A stretch of DNA of 64,000 bases from contig NZ_QOIN01000028.1 in the NCBI RefSeq assembly GCF_003323715.1, forward strand, positions 1 through 64,000, written 5' to 3'. The position numbers and the translations under genes are program-made. Below the pieces are notes generated by a model that ran no database searches, was not told the DNA's origin, and saw nothing but the letters and a program-made list of their open reading frames with translations. Source of the DNA: Streptomyces diacarni. GTDB lineage: Bacteria > Actinomycetota > Actinomycetes > Streptomycetales > Streptomycetaceae. Positions 54,685 to 64,000 of the stretch are shown in pieces (position 1 is the first letter of the stretch; the number at the start of each line of letters is the position of its first letter).

Positions 54685-54799
54685 CGGCCCACAAGTTGGC
54701 ATGGACGCGACTTCTTGTGAGTCGGAAGTCCGCGCTCCATACATCCTCCTGGCCCGCCCCACACCCCGGGCGGTCCAACCCCCCACTGGAGGTTCCACG

Positions 54800-55876
54800 T
54801 TGTCACAGCACCGACGCGTACCCAAGCGCCGCATAGTCCTCGCCGGGTCGGCGGTCGCCGCCCTCGCCGTCGGGACGCTCACGGCCACCACGGCCAACGC
54901 CTCCCAGGACGCCCCCACGCTCAAGTCCCTCTCCTCGACGTCGGCGGCCCAGCTGGCCGACCAGCTGACCTCGGACATCAAGGGTGACGCCGGCTCCTAC
55001 TACGACGCCAAGGCGAACAAGCTCGTCGTCAACGTCACCGACAAGGCGGCCAAGGAGAAGGTCGAGGCCGCCGGGGCGCAGGCCAAGGTCGTCACGCACA
55101 CCCTGGCCCAGCTCGACTCCGCCAAGGATGCCCTGACCGGGAAGAACATCCCCGGCACGGCCCGTTCGGTCGACGTGAAGACCAACAAGGTCGTCGTCAC
55201 CGCGGACAAGACGGTCAAGGGCGCCGACCTCGCCAAGCTCAAGAAGGCCGTCAAGGCCCAGGACGGCAAGGCCGAGCTCAAGCGCGCGGAGGGCAAGTTC
55301 ACCACCAAGATCGCCGGTGGCGACGCCATCTGGGGCGACGGCGGCCGCTGCTCGCTCGGCTTCAACGTCACCACGGCCGACGGCAAGCCCGGCTTCCTGA
55401 CCGCGGGCCACTGCACCACCGCGATCTCCTCCTGGTCCGACAGCCAGGGCGGTCAGCCCATCGCCGAGAGCGGCGACGGCAAGTTCCCGGGCAACGACTA
55501 CGGCATCGCCACCTACACCGGCGACACCGACCACCCGAGCGAGGTCAACCTCTACGACGGTGGTACGCAGGCCATCTCCGGCGCCGGCGAGGCGCAGGTC
55601 GGCCAGACGGTCACCCGCAGCGGCAGCACCACCCAGGTCCACGACGGCACCGTCAAGGCCGTGGACGCCTCCGTCACCTACCCGGAGGGCACCGTCGACG
55701 GTCTGATCCAGACCGACGTCTGCGCCGAGCCCGGCGACAGCGGCGGTTCGCTCTTCGCGGGCGACAAGGCGCTGGGTCTGACCTCCGGCGGCAGCGGTGA
55801 CTGCTCCGCCGGCGGCGAGACCTACTTCCAGCCGGTGCCCGCCGCGCTCGACGCGCTGGGTGCCAAGATCGGCTGA
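54800..55876 (+). CDS. Secreted serine protease, streptogrisin D type
   Basis: This 358-residue preproprotein has a signal peptide of about 34 residues (ending TTANAS). A long Lys/Ala-rich pro-region of about 135 residues follows, then a mature part from about residue 171 (IAGGDAIW). The triad is His 204, Asp 233 and Ser 314 (GDSGGSL). The 188-residue mature length fits streptogrisin D. The TTG at 54800 has GGAGG 7 bases upstream, which decides the start; the upstream frame is open but non-coding. It is a tandem paralogue of the preceding gene with a longer pro-domain. Confidence 0.94.
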   Translation: MSQHRRVPKRRIVLAGSAVAALAVGTLTATTANASQDAPTLKSLSSTSAAQLADQLTSDIKGDAGSYYDAKANKLVVNVTDKAAKEKVEAAGAQAKVVTHTLAQLDSAKDALTGKNIPGTARSVDVKTNKVVVTADKTVKGADLAKLKKAVKAQDGKAELKRAEGKFTTKIAGGDAIWGDGGRCSLGFNVTTADGKPGFLTAGHCTTAISSWSDSQGGQPIAESGDGKFPGNDYGIATYTGDTDHPSEVNLYDGGTQAISGAGEAQVGQTVTRSGSTTQVHDGTVKAVDASVTYPEGTVDGLIQTDVCAEPGDSGGSLFAGDKALGLTSGGSGDCSAGGETYFQPVPAALDALGAKIG

Positions 55877-55895
55877 TTCGGTCATCCCCCCACGG

Positions 55896-55928
55896 CGGAA
55901 CCCCCCGGACACGGTCCGGGGGGTTCCG
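55896..55928. terminator. Bidirectional terminator between the protease gene and asd
   Basis: A perfect 15-bp stem with loop ACG (55896-55910 with 55914-55928) lies between convergent genes, 20 bases after one stop and 23 before the other. Confidence 0.88.
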
Positions 55929-55950
55929 TACGTGCACGCGGGCGGTGGCG

Positions 55951-58718
<2,768 letters not shown>

Positions 58719-58750
58719 CCGACCGCCGGCGGGCGGGTAGGGAGGCCGGT

Positions 58751-59212
58751 ATGAACGCCGGCCTTCCCCACACAGTCCGCACCGCACGCCCCGAGGACTA
58801 CGACACCGTCATCGCCGTCGTCGACGCCTGGTGGGGCCGTCCCGCCGCGCGCGACCTCACCCGGGTGTTCGTGGACCACTTCTACGAGACGAGCCTGATC
58901 GCCGAAGAGCCCGGCGGCGCGCTCGCCGGGTTCCTGATCGGGTTCCTCTCGCCGTCGGAATCCAGCCAGGCCTACGTCCACTTCGCGGGTGTCGCTCCGC
59001 ACCTGCGGCGCTCCGGGCTCGCCCGTGAGCTGTACGAGCGCTTCTTCGCCCGGGCCCGGGAGGAAGGGCGCACCGTGGTGAAGGCCCTCACCTCGCCGGT
59101 GAACGAGCGGTCGATCGCCTTCCATGCGGCGCTGGGGTTCGAGGTCTCGGAGCCGCTGCCCGACTACGACGGGCCGTCGCTGGACCGGGTGACCTTCCGC
59201 AAGCGGTTGTGA
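58751..59212 (+). CDS. GNAT-family N-acetyltransferase
   Basis: This 153-residue protein has the GNAT plan: TVRTARPEDYDTVIAVVDAWWG, then strands to AYVHFAGVAPHLRRSGLARELYERFF (acetyl-CoA motif with RRSGLA), and NERSIAFHAALGFEVSE. The acceptor is unknown. The ATG at 58751 has GGGAGG 5 bases upstream. The frame also opens at GTG 58715 inside the SDR stop, but that start has no ribosome binding site. Confidence 0.88.
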   Translation: MNAGLPHTVRTARPEDYDTVIAVVDAWWGRPAARDLTRVFVDHFYETSLIAEEPGGALAGFLIGFLSPSESSQAYVHFAGVAPHLRRSGLARELYERFFARAREEGRTVVKALTSPVNERSIAFHAALGFEVSEPLPDYDGPSLDRVTFRKRL

Positions 59213-59286
59213 GCCGTCCCTGGGCCCCTTGTGCGGGGGTCCGCCCCTGCGGTTCCTCCAGGAGGGGGAGAGGTGCGGGACGGTAT

Positions 59287-59302
59287 TCGAATAAAGGTTC
59301 GA
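59287..59302 (+). promoter_or_regulatory. SOS box (LexA site) upstream of dnaE2
   Basis: TCGAATAAAGGTTCGA matches the actinobacterial SOS consensus TCGAAC-N4-GTTCGA with one mismatch. It lies 60 bases before the dnaE2 start and predicts LexA repression and induction by DNA damage. Confidence 0.88.
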
Positions 59303-59361
59303 TGGCTGGTTTATTGTGGTAGCCGGAACCGAGGGGGTGCTGAAGCAAGGAGGTGCGCGCG

Positions 59362-62300
59362 ATGCCGGCCTTCACGCATCTCCACACCGCCTCCGGCTTC
59401 TCCATGCGCTACGGCGCCTCCCACCCCGAGACCCTCGCCGAGCGCGCCGCCGAGCGGGGCATGGAAGCGGTCGCCCTGACCGACCGCGACACCCTCGCGG
59501 GCGCCGTCCGCTTCGCACGGGCGTGCGCACGTGCCGGGGTACGGCCCGTGTACGGCGTCGATCTGGCGGTCGCGGACGAGGCGGCGGACGGCACCGGGCA
59601 GACGACCGCGCACGCGAGGGGCCGCGCGGACGGCACGCCGGAGGACCGCGGCGCCCGCCGCACACCGGTCAGAGGCGGCCGCTTCGTCGACGAGTCGGCA
59701 CGGCGAGCGGTCTTCCTCGCCCGGGACGGCGCCCACGGCTGGGCCGAGCTGTGCCGGCTGGTCACCGAGGCGCACGCCGCCGGCCACGAGCAGCCCCTGC
59801 TGCCCCGCGCGGCACTCGGGGGCGAAGCGGTCACCGTGCTGCTGGGCGCCGACTCGGACGTCGGCCACGCGCTCGGCGCCGGGCGCCCCGACCTGGCCGC
59901 CGCCCTCCTCGCCCGCTGGCGCGAGATCCACGGCGACGCGCTCCGCCTGGCCGTCACCGCCGCGGGCCCCCTCCGCCAGGCCGCCAGGACGCTGGGCCTG
60001 GCGGCGCGGGAAGGGGTCAAGCCCGTGCTGACCAACGCCGTGCGCTACGCCGACCCGGCCTCGGGCGCCGAGGTGAACGTCGCCGACGTCCTCGACGCCG
60101 CCCGCCGCCTCGTCCCCGTCGACCCGCGCCGCGGACTCGACAGCGGCGAGCGCTGGCTGAAGGGGCCCGACCTGATGGCCGAGGCGGCCGGGCGGATCGC
60201 CGAGGCCGCCGGATACGGGCCCGCCACCGCGCACCGCCTCCTCGACCTCACCGCCGAGACCGCGGCGGCCTGCCGGGTCGATCCCGAGGAGGACCTGGGC
60301 ATCGGCCGGGTGCACTTTCCCGAGCCCCACCTGGCCGGCACCGGCGGGCACACCGCGGCCCGCGCCCTGCGCTCCCGCTGCGCCGCCGCGATGGTCACCC
60401 GCCGCTACGACCGGGAGCCGGAGCGCTGGCGGCGGCTGGACGAGGAGCTGGCCGTCATCGAGTCCCTCGGCTACTCCTCGTACTTCCTGACGGTCGCGCG
60501 CATCGTCGAGGACGTCCGCGAGCTGGGGGTCCGGGTCGCCGCGCGGGGTTCGGGCGCGGGGTCGTTCGTCAACCACCTGCTGGGGATCGCGCACGCCGAC
60601 CCCGTCGCGCACGGGCTGCTGATGGAGCGGTTCCTCTCGCCGCGCCGGGCCGAGCTGCCCGACATCGACATCGACGTGGAGTCCGCCCGCAGGCTGGAGG
60701 TCTACCGCGCCATCTTCGAACGCTTCGGCGAGGAGCGGGTGGCCACCGTCGCCATGCCCGAGACCTACCGGGTGCGGCACGCCATCCGCGACGTGGGCGC
60801 GGCCCTGGCCATGGAACCGGCCGAGGTCGACCGGCTCGCCAAGGCGTTCCCGCACATCAGGGCGCGGGACGCGCGCTCCGCGCTGGCCGAGCTGCCGGAG
60901 CTGGGCCAGGTGGCGCGAGAGGACCACGGCGAGCACTTCTGGGACCTGGTGGAGGCGTTGGACGGGCTGCCGCGCGGCGTGGCCATGCACCCGTGCGGGG
61001 TGCTGCTCTCGGACTCCTCGCTGCGCTCCCGCACGCCCGTGGTGCCCACCAGCGGGGAGGGCTTCGCGATGGCGCAGTTCGACAAGGACGACGTGGAGGA
61101 CCTGGGGCTGCTCAAGCTGGACGTGCTGGGCGTGCGCCTCCAGTCGGCGATGGCGCACGCGGTCGCCGAGGTCGAGCGCGCGGCGGGGGAGCGGATCGAC
61201 CTGGACGCGCTCGGAGAGGGCGACCAGCCGACGTACGAGCTGATCCGGGCCTCCGAGACGCTGGGCTGTTTCCAGATCGAGTCGCCGGGCCAGCGCGACC
61301 TGATCGGGCGGCTCCAGCCGGAGACCTTCCACGACCTGGTCGTGGACATCTCCCTCTTCCGTCCGGGGCCGGTCGGCGCCGACATGGTCCACCCCTTCAT
61401 CGAGGCCAGGCACGGGCGGCGCCGCATCGACCATCCGGACCCCGCGCTGGCCGAGCCGCTGGCCGAGACGTACGGGGTGGCGATCTTCCACGAGCAGGTC
61501 ATCCGCATCCTGGCCCGGCTGACGGGCTGCGACCACGGGCGTGCGGACGAGGTCAGGCGGGTGCTCAAGGACGACGAGCAGCGGCCGGGCGCGCAGGCCT
61601 GGTTCGCGCGCGCGGCCGCGGGGCAGGGGTTCACACCCGAGGTGATCGCACACGCCTGGAAGCTGGTGGAGTCCTTCGGCTCGTACGGTTTCTGCAAGGC
61701 GCACGCGGTGGCGTTCGCCGTGCCGACGTACCAGTCGGCGTGGCTCAAGGCGCACCGGCCCGCCGCGTTCTACGCCGGGATCCTGGAGCACGACCCGGGC
61801 ATGTACCCCAAGCGGCTGCTGCTGGCGGACGCGAGGCGGCGCGGGGTGCCGGTGCTGCCGCTGGACGTGAACCGGTCCTCCGTGTCCTATCGAGTCGAAC
61901 TGGAGTCCGAATCTGGGCTGTGGGGGCTGCGCCTCGCCCTCGCCGAGGTGCAGGGCATCAGCGAGGCCGACGCCGCCCGCATCGAGGCCGGCGCGCCCTA
62001 CGCCTCGCTCAGCGACTTCTGGCGCCGCGCCCGCCCCTCACGCCCGGTCGCCGAACGCCTCGCCCAGATCGGCGCGCTGGACGCCTTCGCGCCCGGCGGC
62101 AACCGCCGCGACCTGCTGCTGCACCTCGCCGAACTGCACCGCGCCCAGCGCGCGGCCGGAGCACGCGAGGGCCAACTCGCCCTGGGCGAGACCCCGGGAC
62201 CCGGCGGCGCAGACGACACGACGCGCCAGGCCGAACCCGTCCACCTGCCCGACCTGGACAGTGGGGAGCGCCTCGGCGCCGAACTCGACGTCCTCGGCAT

Positions 62301-62904
62301 GGACACCTCCCGCCACCTGATGGCCGACCACCTCGCCTTCCTGCGCGAACTCGGCGCCCACTCGGCCCGCACCCTGCGCACGGCACGGCACGGCGAGACC
62401 GTGCTGATCGCGGGCGCCAAGGCCGCGACCCAGACCCCGCCGCTCTCCTCCGGCAAACGCGTCATCTTCACCACCCTCGACGACGGCACAGGCCTGTCCG
62501 ACCTCGCCTTCTTCGAGGACTCGCACGCCGCCTGCGCGCACACCGTCTTCCACTCCTGGCTGCTGCTGGTGCGCGGCACGGTCCAGCGGCGCGGCCCGCG
62601 CAGCTTCAGCGTCGTCGGCTCCGCCGCCTGGGACCTGGCCGAACTGGTCGAACTGCGCCGCGAGGGCGGCCTGGAGGCCGTCACCGCCCGGCTCGCGGAG
62701 CCTCCCCGCACCCCCTCCTCGGACCCGGAAGAGGTCCCCAAGACGCAAGAGGAGCAAGAGGCGTACGGCCCCGGCCGCACCGTCGAGGTCGCCCCCGGCT
62801 ACCGGATGCACCCCTGGGCCGACCTCCGTCCCGCCGGAGAGACGGCGAACTCACCCAAGGCGCTGCGCAAACTGTGGCACTCCAGCCCCGGGAGCGCGGG
62901 ATGA
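59362..62904 (+). CDS. dnaE2: Error-prone DNA polymerase III alpha subunit DnaE2 (ImuC)
   Basis: This 1180-residue C-family polymerase has an N-terminal PHP domain with H6 and H8 in THLHTASGF, and the palm with catalytic Asp residues in PDIDIDV (about 434-438). Fingers blocks are CFQIESPGQRDLIGRLQPE and LFRPGPVGADMVHPF. FHEQVIRILARLTG and YGFCKAHAVAFAVPTYQ follow, then the helix-hairpin-helix region (AEVQGISEADAARI) and a C-terminal OB fold. DnaE2-type enzymes do mutagenic translesion synthesis. The ATG at 59362 has AAGGAGG 8 bases upstream. An SOS box precedes it, and it overlaps the ImuB-like gene by four bases. Confidence 0.94.
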   Translation: MPAFTHLHTASGFSMRYGASHPETLAERAAERGMEAVALTDRDTLAGAVRFARACARAGVRPVYGVDLAVADEAADGTGQTTAHARGRADGTPEDRGARRTPVRGGRFVDESARRAVFLARDGAHGWAELCRLVTEAHAAGHEQPLLPRAALGGEAVTVLLGADSDVGHALGAGRPDLAAALLARWREIHGDALRLAVTAAGPLRQAARTLGLAAREGVKPVLTNAVRYADPASGAEVNVADVLDAARRLVPVDPRRGLDSGERWLKGPDLMAEAAGRIAEAAGYGPATAHRLLDLTAETAAACRVDPEEDLGIGRVHFPEPHLAGTGGHTAARALRSRCAAAMVTRRYDREPERWRRLDEELAVIESLGYSSYFLTVARIVEDVRELGVRVAARGSGAGSFVNHLLGIAHADPVAHGLLMERFLSPRRAELPDIDIDVESARRLEVYRAIFERFGEERVATVAMPETYRVRHAIRDVGAALAMEPAEVDRLAKAFPHIRARDARSALAELPELGQVAREDHGEHFWDLVEALDGLPRGVAMHPCGVLLSDSSLRSRTPVVPTSGEGFAMAQFDKDDVEDLGLLKLDVLGVRLQSAMAHAVAEVERAAGERIDLDALGEGDQPTYELIRASETLGCFQIESPGQRDLIGRLQPETFHDLVVDISLFRPGPVGADMVHPFIEARHGRRRIDHPDPALAEPLAETYGVAIFHEQVIRILARLTGCDHGRADEVRRVLKDDEQRPGAQAWFARAAAGQGFTPEVIAHAWKLVESFGSYGFCKAHAVAFAVPTYQSAWLKAHRPAAFYAGILEHDPGMYPKRLLLADARRRGVPVLPLDVNRSSVSYRVELESESGLWGLRLALAEVQGISEADAARIEAGAPYASLSDFWRRARPSRPVAERLAQIGALDAFAPGGNRRDLLLHLAELHRAQRAAGAREGQLALGETPGPGGADDTTRQAEPVHLPDLDSGERLGAELDVLGMDTSRHLMADHLAFLRELGAHSARTLRTARHGETVLIAGAKAATQTPPLSSGKRVIFTTLDDGTGLSDLAFFEDSHAACAHTVFHSWLLLVRGTVQRRGPRSFSVVGSAAWDLAELVELRREGGLEAVTARLAEPPRTPSSDPEEVPKTQEEQEAYGPGRTVEVAPGYRMHPWADLRPAGETANSPKALRKLWHSSPGSAG

Positions 62905-63944
62905 CCGACGCCGTCCGGGCCGCGGAGACGACCGGCGAACCCCACATCCTCTACGTCCACTTCGGGGCAGCGCCGCACCCGGGAGCCGCACACCGCGCAC
63001 CCCACGAGGGCCGCTACGAGGAACTCCTCGCGCTGCTCACCGACATCACCCCGCTCGTCCAGGCACTCCCGCCCGACGCCGCACTCGCCGACGTACGGGG
63101 CGCGCTGCGCTACTTCGGGCGGAGCGCGGCCGAACTGGCGCAGCTCGTGCGGCTGCGGGCGCTCGCCCGGCACGGAACCGACTGCACCGTCGGCGTCGCC
63201 GCGAGCCCGCTGCTGGCCAGGATGGCGGCGCAGGCGGGCGAGCCGGGACGGATCCGCCAGGTGCGCCCCGAGGAGGCCGCCGGCTTCCTCGACCGCAGGC
63301 CGGTCGCCGCCCTGCACGGAGTGGGCCCCGCGACGGCCCGCACACTGTGCGCGTACGGGCTCGACAGCGTCGGGCGGGTGGCGGCCGCACCCCCCGCCAC
63401 CCTCCAGCGCATCCTCGGCGCGGCCCAGGGCAGGCGGCTGCACGAGCGGGCGCGGGGCATCGACCCCACCCCCGTCACCCCCACCGCACCCGCGCGCTCG
63501 GCCGGCGCGGAACACCGTTTCGAGCGGGACGAGCTCGATCCGGTACGGCGCCGGAGCGCCCTGCTCACCCTCGCCGACGACCTGGGGTTCAGGCTGCGCG
63601 CCGAGGAGCAGGTGGCACGCGCGCTGTCCCTGACCGTCCGCTACGCCGACCGCTCCGCCACCACCCGCACCCGCGCCCTGGCCGAACCCACCGCGCACAC
63701 CCCGGCCCTGGCCGCGGCGGCCTACGCCCTGCACGACGCGCTCGGCCTGCAGCGCGCCCGCGTACGCGGGATCGCCCTGCGCGCCGAGGAGCTGACCGCC
63801 GCCGAACGCGCCTCGCGGCAGCTCTCCTTCGACGTACGCGACGAGAAGGCCCGCCGGGCGGAGGCGGCGGGCGATCGCGCCCGCCGCCGGTTCGGTACGG
63901 CCGCGGCCCGTCCGGCGGGTTCGGCTCCGCCGCGTGCCGCCTAG
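62901..63944 (+). CDS. Y-family polymerase-like protein without catalytic residues (ImuB-like)
   Basis: This 347-residue protein follows the Y-family plan, but the catalytic carboxylates are gone. The N-terminal motif that is normally VDMDAF reads YVHFGA (about residues 18-23), and the usual SxDE motif is replaced around LADVRGALRYFG. The helix-hairpin-helix LHGVGPATARTLCAYG and a little-finger-like region remain. Near the C-terminus RQLSFD (306-311) resembles a beta-clamp binding motif. This fits the ImuB role of tethering DnaE2 to the clamp rather than acting as polymerase. The ATG at 62901 overlaps the dnaE2 stop. No ImuA-like gene precedes dnaE2. Confidence 0.85.
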   Translation: MTDAVRAAETTGEPHILYVHFGAAPHPGAAHRAPHEGRYEELLALLTDITPLVQALPPDAALADVRGALRYFGRSAAELAQLVRLRALARHGTDCTVGVAASPLLARMAAQAGEPGRIRQVRPEEAAGFLDRRPVAALHGVGPATARTLCAYGLDSVGRVAAAPPATLQRILGAAQGRRLHERARGIDPTPVTPTAPARSAGAEHRFERDELDPVRRRSALLTLADDLGFRLRAEEQVARALSLTVRYADRSATTRTRALAEPTAHTPALAAAAYALHDALGLQRARVRGIALRAEELTAAERASRQLSFDVRDEKARRAEAAGDRARRRFGTAAARPAGSAPPRAA

Positions 63945-64000
63945 AGATTTCCCGCGGACCTTGCTCCGGTACGGGGGTGCCCCTTGCCGTTTCGTCGCAG

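Larger units (their letters stand above)
54419..54799. other. Gap between the two protease genes
   Basis: The 381 bases hold the terminator of the first protease and the promoter region of the second. A TTGACA at 54611-54616 has no good -10 at the right distance. No gene is supported. Confidence 0.6.

Noticed and set aside
59316..63944. A 1542-residue open frame spanning dnaE2 and the Y-family gene
   Set aside because: Most of it is an out-of-frame reading of dnaE2 with Arg/Gly/Ala-rich nonsense composition. Only the last 347 residues, in the frame starting at 62901, are real. It is not a fusion protein.

Overview
The window is about 70% GC or higher. It has strong GC bias at third codon positions, many GTG and TTG starts, and iron boxes and an SOS box of the actinobacterial type. 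It also carries streptogrisin-type proteases and a desferrioxamine-type siderophore operon. Together these point to the chromosome core of a Streptomyces or a very close relative. No phage, insertion sequence, CRISPR array or tRNA was seen.

Layout. The first 400 bases are the 3' end of an rRNA operon: the 23S tail, the 5S gene and a strong terminator. A TPR protein with a disordered Arg/Asp-rich head follows. From 2.2 to 7.6 kb, on the minus strand, lies desA-desB-desC-desD behind an iron box. A DUF1015 gene and a HAD phosphatase separate it from a second iron locus (10.4-15.7 kb). That locus holds a siderophore-interacting reductase, a Tat-type binding lipoprotein, two FecCD permeases and an ATPase, with an iron box in the divergent promoter region.

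From 15.7 to 40.8 kb comes a housekeeping block whose order resembles one I recall from mycobacteria. It reads tlyA, NAD kinase, recN, a glycosyltransferase, a GH15 hydrolase, pyrG, a Nudix hydrolase, a STAND-like TPR protein, ald, parA-like, a ribbon-helix-helix candidate, scpA, scpB, rluB, a DUF952 gene, tyrA, cmk, plsC-like and der. Many neighbours overlap by 4 bases (ATGA/GTGA), which indicates translational coupling.

From 40.8 to 59.2 kb the content is more accessory. It includes hypothetical proteins, a resuscitation-promoting factor with a long leader, and a glycosyltransferase plus an unknown partner. It also includes a leaderless I78-type inhibitor, a PAP2 phosphatase, a membrane mannosyltransferase-like protein, a 14-TM MFS exporter with a repeat tail, an acyl-CoA dehydrogenase, a SepF-like protein, two secreted streptogrisins, asd, and a TetR/SDR pair sharing a perfect operator. 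The window closes with an SOS-box-controlled dnaE2 overlapping a Y-family gene that has lost its catalytic residues, which looks like a two-gene mutasome.

The two most interesting systems are (i) the ParA-like / RHH candidate / ScpA / ScpB operon, which looks like a second chromosome-organising ParA system without ParB, and (ii) the dnaE2-ImuB-like cassette. A GC-rich interspersed repeat also occurs twice in opposite orientations, 16.5 kb apart. All assignments come from reading the sequence; no database search was run.
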